Part shown: in pieces, positions 13,240 to 24,994 of the stretch | How the letters are laid out: every line of letters starts with the position of its first letter | Numbering within the stretch: position 1 is the first letter of the stretch | Assembly: GCA_037043015.1 (NCBI GenBank) | Contig: CM073330.1 | Span: forward strand, 4,303,263-4,367,262 | DNA: 64,000 bases | Source of the DNA: Bryum argenteum | Lineage: Eukaryota; Streptophyta; Bryopsida; Bryales; Bryaceae | Direction of reading: 5' to 3' | The notes under the pieces: model-generated | What the model was told of the DNA's origin: nothing | Database searches by the model: none | The model's input: the letters and a program-made list of their open reading frames with translations, nothing else | Translations under genes and position numbers: made by a program

Positions 13240-14110
13240 ACTTACTTGCAACCCTACGGCGAGTAAAATAGTCGCCCCCGCCTGATAGTGCTCGACGGAA
13301 CGATAAGGGGTCGGGAATGAGAAGAGACGGGTCCATGTATCCGCACAAATCTTGACCGATTCAAGGCCGATGGCTTGAGGCGAACGGTGAGGCCGTTGCC
13401 CCACAACATCGACCGCCTTCACATACTGAATACCGAGATTCATCTTCACGATGTGTTTAATCAATGGTGCTACCGACATCCCGAGCACCGCGATTGCCGT
13501 CGTAGAAGGTTGGAAATATTGCGTCGTAACGGGGTTCAAATGGCGACTCGGGCCGGAATCCACGAGCAGCATGTTGGACGCGTTGAGAGTTATGAAACGG
13601 GTGGAGAACCCGGGCCGCCCCCACACCATCTTGTGGAGCACCTTCAGCGAGCTTACCTTCCGGTGGGTGGCGAACGGACAAAAGTTCGACCAAGGTTAAA
13701 TTTGGTCGGTGCTAACGGGTGACCGGGGCAAGGATGGGACAGAGGTGGCGATGACAACCGGACAGGGTCGCCTCGATCGCGGCCACGACTCGACGATCAC
13801 AATGCGCTCTCTATAGACAAGATCTCCTTCACAAAGCGCCTCGAAACATGAATCAACCATTTCCAAAGTGACAGACTTTGCAACCTAGTCCGCACCATGA
13901 CATGACACACGCTAGTGACAAACTTAAGAAATTCTCGCACGCCCGGCCGATACCAGACGTAGTCCTCGAAGAACTTCCGAGTCCGAGGACCGTAAGTGCG
14001 CTGCGTAGCCGGATGGCCGCAAGGCCTTGGGCGGTTGCCGGATGCAGCCTTTGTCATGTTCAATCCGCCTGTGACACCGCCCACCTCCGTATCGACGCAG
14101 CATTTCATGG
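13240..14110 (-). pseudogene. FCP1/SCP-type phosphatase-like fragment
   Basis: Minus-strand readings in changing frames give YRPGVREFLKFVTSVCHVMV (about 13870-13960), then NMLLVDSGPSRHLNP (about 13540-13585), and in another frame DAIFPTFYDGN (about 13500-13530). These match, in the right order and spacing, the conserved blocks of FCP1/NIF-type HAD phosphatases (RPG..EFL, then N.L..D.S......N, then IFP..Y). The catalytic DxDx(T/V) motif that should lie upstream was not found. The frame changes at least twice. It is probably a decayed gene or transposon-captured fragment, although sequence errors could explain part of the damage. Confidence 0.4.
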
Positions 14111-14736
14111 CTCCTGGGCTCCAAGCATCGGGTAAGGCGGTACAAGACCTTAAGCAATACTCTCGTCGTGTGAACAGAGGAACAACAGCTCAAATGCGAA
14201 ACACAATGAATGATTGTAATGACAAATTAGACATGTCGGACAAAGCCAAGAGTGTGACTTATGAACCGGCACCTACGTCCGGAAATAGGAAGGCACAATG
14301 ACCATCGTGAAATACATGTGGAGATCAATATTTCATGACCGTGAGTCTTGAAACGCGAGAGCTTCGTAATATCGAGGGTTAAGTTGAAATGCGATCATCA
14401 TATTCCCGATCGACCAACCTAATCTATCGAGCCTCGATGGATGCATTGGGACGACGCATCAAGCCGAGGAGGAGATGGACGCCGCGCGCCGCCGTAATGG
14501 TCCGGCGCAGCGGTCATCCGCATGGATGGCCACAGCAGCCAATGCCTGGGCGGGAGGCATCGCTAGCATCCGGACGATCGCTTAGATGCCTACAAATTTC
14601 TGGGACCGATCTCATCGGCCGACCAGAATGACGGGGTAGAGGCCGGAGGGGCATGCATGCGGAGTGACTACACTCCATCATATAGAAGAGTAGACACCGT
14701 AATTGAAAAATAAAATTCAATGCTCGAATAGAGGCC

Positions 14737-15331
14737 TCACCTTCGGCTCGATGCGCAGACGGGCAAGCGTAGGGCGGTCCTCGACCGCGTATTGTTTACA
14801 AGTGAGACTCCGGTATACCTTTCGACGGAAATTCTAACGTAGTTGCCGCGTGCTACCGGGCGGACCTCGGTGCCTAGCCAGTTGTGCATTACAGACGCTA
14901 TCCCCTTATTCACATCCACGCCCGAAGGAAGGAAACCCCACCAAAGTGAAATTGGAAACCGAAGCTGCGTAAAGCGAGACGACAATGACTGACAAAGGCA
15001 GATTTTGAAATTATTTTATATACCTCGATCAAAAATTTACAAAATGGATCCGACAAGCCCAAGGTAAAGAGGGCGTGTCCATCCTTCGGATGGACTCCCA
15101 TTTTCTCGACAAGGTGCCACACTAATGCGGTTGGGAACCCACCAAATCATTCCCCGTGACTACGACTAACTCCACGGGCTCGCGTAGTGTTTGCCTCGCA
15201 AGTGACACAAGAAAGAGCCCCCACATCGTAAAAACCATGGTCAACCGATTCGCAATACGACTTCTAAACGGAAAGGCTTTCCTCATCGTGACGGGAATGG
15301 TCACCTTCTCATCATCGAAAGCAAAGATCAT
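14737..15331 (-). pseudogene. Minus-strand coding-like segment, unknown
   Basis: Three adjoining minus-strand frames read plausibly as protein: MIFAFDDEKVTIPVTMRKAF at the 5' end, then GVHPKDGHALFTLGLSDPFC (about 15030-15090), and GIASVMHNWLGTEVRPVARG near 14850-14920. They need frame changes to connect. Composition is unlike the AT-rich noncoding DNA around 22-25 kb. No family was recognised. Confidence 0.35.
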
Positions 15332-15483
15332 ATTGGCTCACCGAGATCATCCGGTTCGAGTCCGGCGGAAGACTCACCGCCGCGGAGTCAGACTCGAGGG
15401 CGATCGCAGCCGGACCCGATCCGCCACGACTTGGTCGATCAGATGAACATCCAATGCTAGGTTTAGTTGTCGGGACGGATGCG

Positions 15484-16156
15484 CTACTTGCTTGGTTTTG
15501 GGCGGCCGCCGATTCTAAAGCCACGGGTGTGCATGAGTCGGGCGGGCGTAACCGGCGGAGAAGGTATAGGGGTGCCGCAGCGGATGGGACGTCGGGATAT
15601 CCGAGGAGCAAATGATCCGCGGTTCTTCAAATGCGGCGACGTTTGGGATGGGGCCGACCATCGCCCGCATTCCCGTGAATCCGGCCGCAAAGGGGGCGGT
15701 GGAGGCATACCCAGCGGGTATCCGGGGGCGGGGGGTACAAGGCCACAGTAGGCGATAGGGAGGTCAAAATGGAGGGTACAAGGCCGACGCTTCGGGAGCA
15801 CCGCCGGAGGGTGCATGGCCGCAGTTCTTTGATAGGATGGTGCGGAGGGTACATGGCCGCCGTCTCTAGAAGCACCGGGCGGGAGGCCGCATGCCCGTAA
15901 AATTTTGGAACGGGCGGAAGGAGGGTGCATGGCCAATCGCCTGCAGAAACACCGGAGGCGAAGGGTGCATGCCGATCGACTTGAGTACGCTTGATGCGGG
16001 GCCGCAAGCCCAGGCACCCGGATACACCGGATGATAAGCGATCGGGTAAGGGCCTGGGTGGTAGGCGTATGGGGCTCGCCCCGGCGAGCATCTGATCTCC
16101 ACAAGCGATCGCATCATTGATCGCATCTCCCGCCGATTCTTCTTCATCATGTTCAT
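15484..16156 (-). pseudogene. Minus-strand Pro/His/Tyr-rich repeat segment
   Basis: On the minus strand this begins with a Met/Lys/Arg-rich stretch (MNMMKKNRREMRSMMRSL) and passes into PYAYHPGPYPIAYHPVYPG. It then becomes a degenerate repeat rich in His, Pro and Cys codons, in which the frame drifts. At DNA level, units of roughly 60-70 bp containing GGAGGGTGCATGGCCG recur. It looks like the low-complexity tail of the coding-like region that follows upstream. The function is unknown. Confidence 0.35.
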
Positions 16157-16159
16157 GCC

Positions 16160-17250
16160 GCGGCCATGTCCTTGAGCTTCATCATGTCACCATTGCGAAG
16201 TGACTTGACTTGCGCCCGCAATCAAGTCTATTGTCGGCTTCACGCCGGGCTTCTCATCCTTGCCATCCCCACCACCGCGCACATCCTTCCTTCGCACCTG
16301 CCGGGAGAATTATAGCCGATCCTCCCGCACTTTTCGGTCGTTCTCCTCATTGAACTTCACCATCATATTGCATCGGACTCCAGCTCCTCGTCGTCTTCGT
16401 CATCGAGATTGATCACGTGAGACGACGTTGAGGTACCGCTTCCCGACATGTACATCTTCTTCGCCCTCTCCGCTTCCCGCGCGTCGCCGCCATGGCTTCG
16501 GCAGCCTTGAGTCGTTGAGTCGCCGACTGACTAATTCTCTCACCTCCGGGCAAGCCCATTCAACGGAGGAAGAGTCTCGGGGCTCCCCGGAGGTCGACCG
16601 ACCGCGAAGGGGTGTTATTGAAGTGGGCGATTCTCGTCGCGCTGAACGCTGCTGCTTTAACTCGTGGGTGCCCTCGCGACTATTGCATGAACCGATGGTG
16701 TGCTGAGGTGCCGAGGACTACTCGGGAGATGGACCTTTTTCGAGCGGCCGCCGAAACGTCCCCCCAGCAGTGGTCATCCGGAGCGGTCGAGATGTCGGCG
16801 ACGCCGCCCATTACCGCATCGGCCGCGGTGAGATGTCCTCCGCAGGTGCTCGGGATCGACCGGCGTCCACCTCCATAACTTGAAGATCGCTATCGCCGCC
16901 ACCTTCATTGCCGCGATCCACTTCCGAAATCCCTTTGCTTCGCGCGGGTCGGACGAGCGCCTCGACTCCGACATGATCTTGGAGAGAGAACACCGTTCCA
17001 TCTGCCGCCACACTCAATGTGGAAGTCGCTGCCGCACGAAGTCGGGACCGAGATGGCGGACTTTATGCGCTTCCTAGACCGGGAAGACGGCTCCTCGCCT
17101 GCACGCAAGTCCGAGTCCGATTCGGCACATTCCACAAAGATCAAGCACGGGCTCTCGACGATTGACCTCCGTCAACGACCACATATCCGCCGGGAGGCGC
17201 CTCGTCGCCGCTGTCCTCCAACAGCCTCCCCTTGTAGAAGTCATGCATGG
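16160..17250 (-). pseudogene. Minus-strand charged coding-like segment
   Basis: Readable pieces on the minus strand include GDEAPPGGYVVVDGGQ (about 17170-17215), DGTVFSLQDHVGVEALVRPA (about 16945-17005), and SSHVINLDDEDDEELESDA followed by MMVKFNEENDRKVRED (about 16330-16430). The last part resembles the acidic, coiled C-termini of many plant transposon accessory proteins, but I cannot name a family. Frame breaks occur about every 150 bp. Confidence 0.35.
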
Positions 17251-17629
17251 CCCAGGAGCTTTTCATGTACCGGTCATGATCGGCCCCGCTCTCGAGTCGA
17301 GCCTTTGAATTCAATATCTCCCCGCCATGAGAAGTTCAAGCCATGGGGATGACAACATCCGCCAAGAATCGCACGCCAGAGAGAGACTTGCTTTGGTGGT
17401 ACTTCATGAACTTTTGAGACCCACCTATGCACGAGACGCTACTCCCGCAAAGCATCTCGCATTACAAACGAGAAAGCATTCGCCTTCAATAACTTGTTTC
17501 TCGCCGCCGCCTGTAAAGAACGAGAGGCACCACATGACAAATGACCACACCCGAAAATCGATCTACCACTTCGAGGTCGGAGATGCTAGAGAGTTTCCGA
17601 GCGACCGCCCGTAAACATTGATGAAATCA

Positions 17630-19120
17630 ATTAGCGCAACGCATGACCTCGCATAAAATCGATGGGATCCAAGATTTCACAAACGCATGCCGACAACGCC
17701 TTCATGCCGCGTAAGAAAAGCAGATGCCCCGCCCCGCCTGTCAGCGTACTGCCGATGAACCTCATGTACACCTCCGTCCTCGCCCGCACTTCGCGATGTG
17801 ATGGCGGTGATCCAGCGATACGTCTCGACGCCTCCGCCCGAAGCATCCGAGGGTGTCAATTCACCCTCCTCATTCAACTCCGGCGGACGCACAATGTTCT
17901 CCACATCCATTACGCCCTTGCGAAACTTACGATCCTCGCTTAGTCCGGATGTAAAGGATGCGGATGTCGCCCTTCGTAACGCTCGGCTCGCTTTTGCCGG
18001 GCGTAGACCACCGTGGTCGACAACGAGTGTCCCCGGGAAGTTATTCTTTAGACTCTCCAAAGACCACACTCTCCATACGATGCGAATAAATGATCATGAA
18101 CGCCGCGACGCCGCTGATATTCCCATCCAAGATTAGGCCGAGGAGATACATATACGTCTCCGCCGTTAGGGATCGGGCGTTGCATCGTCCGCCAACGGAA
18201 GCAAGGTTCGAAGTCAATTATTCCAACCTCCGCCCACTCACACAACGCCGCCCCTTTCTTGTACATGAACATCTTCTTCTTCCGCCATACGGCGCCCACC
18301 GTTCGGGCCGTTGTCGGCCCGTACACTGAACGTGTGGTCCGCAACGGACATGCACGTTTTGTGGCGCGTGGCGGTTGTCCACCATCCTCCGCAGCACCGC
18401 CAGATCGGGACAAAGGGCGATTTGCCTTCCCCTCGTCTACTTGAGATTCCAGCCAAGGCAATCCCCGCGACGAACATGGCATGGTCGACGTGAAACGTCC
18501 GATCCTCAAGCACTTCTTCGCCAACTTCCAAAAGAGCTCGGGGTAGTCGCCCTTCTTGATCTCCCCGCGACACCTTCGACTTCTTGTTCTTCATCACGGT
18601 GGCCACGATGATCCCGATGATCTTCACCTTGTACTTCTTCCTCGTCACCCCGGTCGCCATTTTCTCGGGCGCGCGTCCACTTCTTTGGGTGCTGCGGCTT
18701 CTTTATTCCGAGGTACACCTTCGGATCCGCGGCGATGTGATCCGCGAGAAGTTCCAACTGAATCGCGAGACCAACGAGCGGTCTCAAGAAAGAGGACGAG
18801 ATCACAAGGTACGGAACTTGTATGGCCTATCCTTCTCGTCCACCATGTGCTTCAAAGATCCTCTTGCCGTCGGGGTCGATGAGCTCTAGATTTTGATACT
18901 TCTTGAAGATCTCGCGCCCACTTGTACGCCCTTCGTTCAACATGACGAGCCCGATCTCGCCGAGGTCGTTGATGCCGCTAAAATTCACCTTCTCCCCACT
19001 CTTGTTCTTCGCGACTGCAGTCGACTGCAGAGTCTCGATTGCCTGTTCCTTGAAGGGCTGAGCAGAACCACAATGTCGCGGTCGAATGTATGCCCCCCAT
19101 CCACCGTATCGCGACGCCAC
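17630..19120 (-). pseudogene. Minus-strand coding-like segment with frame breaks
   Basis: In minus-strand order, one open piece ends in SGEKVNFSGINDLGEIGLVM and GREIFKKYQNLELIDPDGKR (18827-19120). Others carry LLADHIAADPKVYLGIKKPQ (about 18690-18750), YKVKIIGIIVATVMKNKKSK (about 18590-18650), ELFWKLAKKCLRIGRF (about 18485-18535), RKFRKGVMDVENIVRPPELN (about 17870-17930) and YMRFIGSTLTGGAGHLLFLR (about 17710-17770). Segment order and protein-like composition support one damaged gene. No domain was recognised. Confidence 0.4.
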
Positions 19121-19179
19121 AAAGCGCTCCCGACTCTAATTACGAGCGGCCGCCCAAGAACTTTGTGAAGTTTCTGAGC

Positions 19180-20580
19180 GACCGCCCAAAAAGTCGACAG
19201 CGTACGACAAGAAATCGGTTTCGAATTCTTACCTCGTACTGCTTTGCAATCTTCTCCTCCTCTGATCCTTCTTTGAGACGACCATTCTTCCGGCATGCCT
19301 TTGGGCGGCCGTGAAAGGACCATATCTCGCGGAGGTGCGCCACGGTCGCTGGTGCAGACGTAAGATACGGCCGCTCGTCGTTGCCGCCGTTGCATTTGTA
19401 CGACAATGAGTGCAAGTGGGCGGGTATATCCGACCACACAACCGCACGCCCACAACGACACGCGTGCCTTGATATCCGAGGGGATGTTCGCACCTTCCCT
19501 TCGACGATCCTCTTTGCGGCGGCCCCCCGATATGTCGGCCGTTGATGATCAAGAACTCTCCCGCTCTCACATTCCATCCAAATCCTTCGCCTCGTCTTTG
19601 TGTTCGGCATCACCGCCGATTTGCTTGATGAAGCCATAATCCGTCATATGCTTAACTTTCGCCACGCCGCTTCTTCCAACGGCCTCGTAGATTGTACCCG
19701 TTGATGGATCGGAACTCGTCATGTCCTCTACGCCGAGCCGAAGTACCGTCCGAAGATGTACATATACTCGGCGTTCTTCTTGAACGCCAGGTTGGCCTCC
19801 ACATGAGCCTTGAGGTCCTCGTACATCCGCTCTGTGGTCCCCTTCTTCGCCGCTTGCTTATCTTTGGTTTTACAAACAAGCTTCTCGGGACCGACTCGGG
19901 ATCAAAAGGCAACGCCTCCGGTACTCGCTCCATGTCCCCCGAAGGTAAGCCTTTCAGGTTACCTTCTTAACAACATTCTCAAGGCCGTGGCTTCATCGAC
20001 AATCGCCGCCACCCTACCGAATTCCACCACCCATACGAGGCAAGATTCTTGTCACGGCTCGTAGCCCCTTCAGCTCGGGTGATGCCTCACGACTACTTGG
20101 AGCACCCTCCCCACTTCCGACCGATGCATCTCGGGATCGGATTGCCCAACATCTTGCTTGGGTTGCCTTTCGCTTCTTCTTCTTCGCGCGGCCGCCTTGG
20201 ACTTGATCGCGCTCTTTTTTGGTCTTGTCCTCCGCAACTCGGTAGATGTGTTCGCGGTTGGCGAAGCGCTCCGCCCGGAGAACCTCGGCTAATTAGCTCC
20301 ATTTCGTCCTCCTCTTCCTCCTCCTGGTTCGGGCGTTGACGAATTCTCGCACTGCAGATCGTTCGCTCGAACCCGGATGTTGGAGGATCGATTGCGGTCC
20401 CGCCTGGAAGAATGGATTTGCCGCTTGCACGCCCGCTTCGGTTTCAATCCTCGCGTCGACGCCACCTTCGCACTCATCCCGTCGGAACGACTCGATTTTG
20501 CCTTGCCTCGAATCACGACTTTGTTCGATCGACGTGCTTTGTCCCCGGGCCGAGGTCGAGAAGCTTCACAATACAATGCA
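19180..20580 (-). pseudogene. Minus-strand coding-like segment, 5' part
   Basis: Protein-like pieces include STGTIYEAVGRSGVAKVKHM and TDYGFIKQIGGDAEHKDEAK (about 19580-19720). A stretch ending EEEKIAKQYE lies directly before a good GTAAGAATTC donor at about 19235. The following intron (to about 19140) contains two copies of the RRCGGYCGYY near-palindrome. Further upstream the frames alternate. I infer that this belongs to the same damaged gene as 17630-19120. Confidence 0.4.
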
Positions 20581-21209
20581 ATACTTTCGTGCCGCCTTAA
20601 GTCCTCATTACAAGAGCAAGGCGATATCTTAATCTACTCGGTGACGCATGTTGAAGAAGGGAACTCAATTACCTTTCTTTGCGATCATCGCCGCCGCTTT
20701 GGATGTCGGGGACCAATCGTCCTCGGCAGTGGCTTCGCCGCTTTCCCCGTACACAACATGAAGTTAAAATGAGTGTACATCGATTCTCAACGACCGCTAC
20801 AAGAATACAATGTAGTTTGGAACCTAATCACCGCAATCGAGACACGCACCTTTACCTTGCCTTGCACCCGCCGCGACCGGGTCGGCTTGGTGGAATGATG
20901 CTTTGGTCGATCGGGACCTGCGCAGTAGTATTAGTTTCTCGACGGCAACCCAAAAACACTTAATACGTTATTATATTGATACACCCCAATATAAGTGGAA
21001 ATCGCTCCTCACCATTAGGTTTCATCGATCCAGTGCATCGCCGTCCCCGCATACGTTGAGCTCCTTGTGCGCCTTACCCGCACGAATGATAAAGTCGACA
21101 CAAAATTGCATTAGAATCTAAACGGCCGCCCAAATACATATGTGAAAGAGGATATACAACTAATCTCATCGACATTGATTGCGTCGGCTCTTGCTTGCCT
21201 ATTGTTCCC

Positions 21210-21824
21210 GAGCGACCGCCCAAGAAAATTCAAACATGCAACAATGCAAACTGATCGTAATTTGGAATCGAACCTTTCTCGCGACTTGGAACTCGATCCG
21301 TGCTCCCCTCCTTGATCCGTCGCTATGGATAGATCTCGCTTTCTCTTCTCGATCCCGTCGTGAGTCTCGCGCAATCCTCTTGCACGAACCGAGTATCCTC
21401 TCCTCACAAAATCTGCAAGGTCACGGCACATGTCGAGGTTGTTGCCTCGAAATAATTTGAGCTTGGATTCAACAAAGGATTCAGTTACAAGAGAGAAAGG
21501 CCAGTCGAGATCCTTCCCGGTCGTCATCATCCAGGTTGCGTCAAACACAATGCCGTCCTCTGGGCGCATTACGATGCACCCCCAGGCATAGTCTGCTTCG
21601 GTGTTCACGACGTCCAAGAAGACATGGTCTCCCTTCACCTGAATATCGATGACCTTGATCATGTCCAGAGGTTTATACGATGTCGTTTTCTGCGATCGAA
21701 AGCCTAGAACGAGACTGAAGGTCGGGTTCCGCCCCATCTTCCTCACTACGAATACGAAGTGACCAAACTTGCGTTCTTGGATTTGAGCCGCAAAGGAATC
21801 TTTTGATCTATTATCTAATACCAC
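21210..21824 (-). CDS. Hypothetical protein exon, unknown family
   Basis: This is an open minus-strand frame of about 200 residues with ordinary globular composition: FVFVVRKMGRNPTFSLVLGF, DIQVKGDHVFLDVVNTEADY, and a Lys/Arg/Ser-rich tail. No ATG lies near its 5' end, so it is probably an internal exon. The frame formally stays open to 21111, but the last part passes through two copies of the near-palindrome (about 21208 and 21120). These sit in introns elsewhere, so coding probably ends earlier, near 21400. I recognise no domain. It may be the 5' exon of the damaged gene to its left. Confidence 0.4.
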
Positions 21825-21899
21825 ATTTCCATCGTTGTATCATCTCGTTCGAGATAACCCACGAGTGGTGGGAGTGATTCGTTGAACTCCATCTCGTGC

Positions 21900-22620
21900 A
21901 TCAATTGGGACTTGACTTAGATTGTGATCTACAAGGTAATTTTTCTAAGCGACCGTGCAAATTCATATCTACCTCTTAGCATCGACAAATCGGGTTGATC
22001 GGCACTACTCAAAGAGACGATCTGAGATGCATGCATTCTAAGCAATCGGTGCTATCGCAGAAGCACCGGATTCAACTGCTTAGATTCTGTTAATAAATCT
22101 GAGCGGTCGCCCAGAAATCGAAATGGACATGTATAGACGACTTCGGACCCCTCGTCACGAGCTCTTGATGCTGCATTCCTCTTTTAGGGAGAATATTGGA
22201 TTAGGGGCAAGAATACATTGATGATCTAATAGAGTCCGACCTCTTCTATCTTACCAAATATGACATCATTGTCTACTCGATTTAGGACCTTTGAGCATAC
22301 AAACATTTCTGAGCGGTCGCTCAGAAATCCGCTCCAATATTGACGTTAAGTAACCTCAATTCACGACCTCTGGAATACTGTTTTCGTTCTCGGTCTACCG
22401 TTTTCTAGATGTCATCATCGTCCCCTCGAATCTGAGCGGTCGCTTAGAAACCATACCTTGGTTTCTTAGAAAGTGATTTGATTCTTCTGTTCTATTCTTC
22501 CATTGGTGGCTTTTGCGCGGCCGCCCAGAAATCTCACAAATGTCTTAGTTACACATTTGTCATCTATGGTTCGATTACTTAGAGTTTTCTCAACGCCCGT
22601 TCAGAACTACGGTAGTCATC
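21900..22620. repeat. Cluster of RRCGGYCGYY near-palindromes
   Basis: Five or six copies lie within 700 bp, at about 21945, 22094, 22311, 22434, 22516 and a weak one near 22590. The copy at 22305-22328 is the clearest, with 11-bp arms ATTTCTGAGCG and CGCTCAGAAAT around GT. No coding frame was recognised between them. Confidence 0.65.
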
Positions 22621-23160
22621 CTTATATCTATCAATTTTAATTTATTGCGTTCTCTACGGTTCCACATATGGTGGCCATACGGTACATTTGATTGATGATT
22701 TAAAAGAATGAGCATGAGCAAAGAACTAAACCACTTACACGGAATTCATTGCCAACAATGCCAAGCTTATCAGTGTACACACCCTCAGATCATCCGCAAT
22801 TCCAATCCCATTCCTACACTGCACTGCCTCATGAGAAAATGAAACAAGTCTCAATGACTCTCAACGATAGAAAATTCTTCACGGAAGTCTACCAACGCAT
22901 AATTACATGCAAAGATTGAATGCTTCCAAATAATCAAACCAATTGAAAAACGCAATTGGCAGATCGAGGCTAACCGAAAAAACGAATCACAGAGGGCTAA
23001 TGGAAAAATCGCAATGTGAGGCTAATCGAAACAATGCAAAGAGAGCAAATCGAAACAATGTAGCAAAGGCAAATCGAAACAATTCACGAATAATCAAACT
23101 AAGTAATCAAACACACACTCATACACAAAAACACCTCATCTAATGCGCCGAGAACATGTA
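22620..23160. other. Noncoding stretch with short AATCGAAACAATG repeats
   Basis: No gene was seen. Around 23010-23090 the sequence GCAAATCGAAACAATG and variants recur three or four times. Confidence 0.5.
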
Positions 23161-23480
23161 CTGAATTGGAGGTCGGTGGACACGATGAAAAAGCGGCAAA
23201 GACAATCGGTCGGTCCGCGAAACGTAGTCACTCCGATAGACGCTACCGAGAAAGAAACCCCAAACCTCGATCACCAAAAAGCTCCGAAACTCCGCCGGCT
23301 CAGTCCGCCACGCCTGAAGTGAGGTCCGCGAGCTATGAAGGTGAAGTCCGCCGCGCCCGGTTCGAGGTCCGCGCGCTTTAAGGTGAGGTCCGCCGACCTC
23401 TCGCAGCCGAGCTCCACCGCTGTGTGAAGGTGTGGTCCGCCGCGCCTACTTCCTCGGTCGCGCGCTGTCCAAATGAGGTC
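23160..23480. repeat. Degenerate GGTCCGC-rich repeat
   Basis: Units of about 35-40 bp containing (G/A)AGGTCCGC or TGGTCCGCCGCGCC recur six to seven times. This is a local GC-rich island in an otherwise AT-rich stretch. Both strands have short open frames that I do not consider coding. Confidence 0.5.
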
Positions 23481-24994
23481 GAAAAAACTACACACTACGC
23501 GGAAAAAAAAAAACTACAAAACTGTTAAACCGAGGTCCACAAAAATCTACACACTACGCAAAACAAAGAAGAAACCCACACTACGCCGAAACAAAGAAAC
23601 GTAGAAACTTCACACACGTAGCCTATGCACAAAAGCGTAAATAAGCCTCAAAAGCGAGCTCAAAAAGGAGAGTGAGAGCTCCGTGCACGAGGACGGCGGG
23701 CAATGAGAGAGAAGGAGGAAGAACAAAAGCAGAGAATGATGTGAGCAATGGGCGAAGTCGGCTAAAGTCATTCGCTTGCCCGCGAAAAAAAAAGGTTTTG
23801 ACGGCGGGCACCGCCCGCAAGACATTAACTAATTGGTCATGATGATTTTTCATCATGTTGCATCGTGACCGGTCATTCCTTCACAAAAGATCTAATTTTT
23901 CCATGATTACACCGACTTCATTTCCCACTTATTACCACTCATCATTCCCATAACACCCTCTTCGCAATGGGCGCCATGGCTTCATCGACAACTGAAGATG
24001 AACAACTTTCTAGTTGCTGATTTTCTGATTGCAAATTTCATGTTGGTAGTATTTTCACTTCAAAGTGGAAATGATGGTATTTTGTAGCCTGTTTTGCGCA
24101 CTAATATGTTATGATCTCGCAATCTATGAGGTCTCATGAGTCAAGTTTTGGTCCACATGATCTACTACAAGTCTATTACAAGTTTGTACGGTTGAGATCT
24201 GAATAGCTTATCCTTATTTTTATCTATATTAATCACTTTATTTGAAAATGAGTTTTTGGCTAAAAATACCCTAAGGACGTTTAGGGGTTAAGGGTGTCTT
24301 AAATGAAATTAATTGTAAGGTTTTCACAAGCCCACTAAATCACACGTAGCTAAAATACTCAAATGCTTGATTACAAGTTCCATTTTTAGAACCTTCATCT
24401 AGAAATTTTAGGTTTGAAGTCGAAAAGGGTAGTTTAAAATTAGTTATTTTTAAATTATTTTTTTGAAAATAAGTTTATAACCAAATCACTACTCAATTTC
24501 CGGGCTTGACCAAAGTCAATAAGTTTACCAATTTTACAAGGGCAGCCATCAAAATTTACAAAAGCAAGCTTCAAAGTTTGCAAAAAAACTTGACATATCG
24601 TGAATATATAGTCTTTATGATTTTATTTCCTATCAACTATTTATAAAACTTACCCGAATATTACTATTTGATATAGTTTGTTATTAAATTAATTTGTTAT
24701 GTCATGTGTTATATATCAATTTAAAATCAAAACAATCATGAAATGTATGTCTAAAACACTTTCAAACTTAAAAAGATATTTATAATGGGGTAGGCTCTCA
24801 TAGTTAATTTGTTTGAACTTCAATTGGGACTTAATTGAAATTGTTACAATGAAAGTAAAAATTAGAATATAATTTAAACCATAATATCCAACAAAACTTA
24901 GAAAACAATGATAATAGGCCCAATAATATAAAGGATGGTTTTTTCACAACTATATATCTAGAAATTGTGAAAAACCTAACTACAAACAATACTT
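23480..24994. other. AT-rich intergenic DNA
   Basis: Nothing recognisable as a gene or structured element was seen. It lies directly downstream of the TET/JBP-like gene and may contain its 3' UTR and terminator. AATAAA-like signals are too common here to choose one. Confidence 0.5.
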
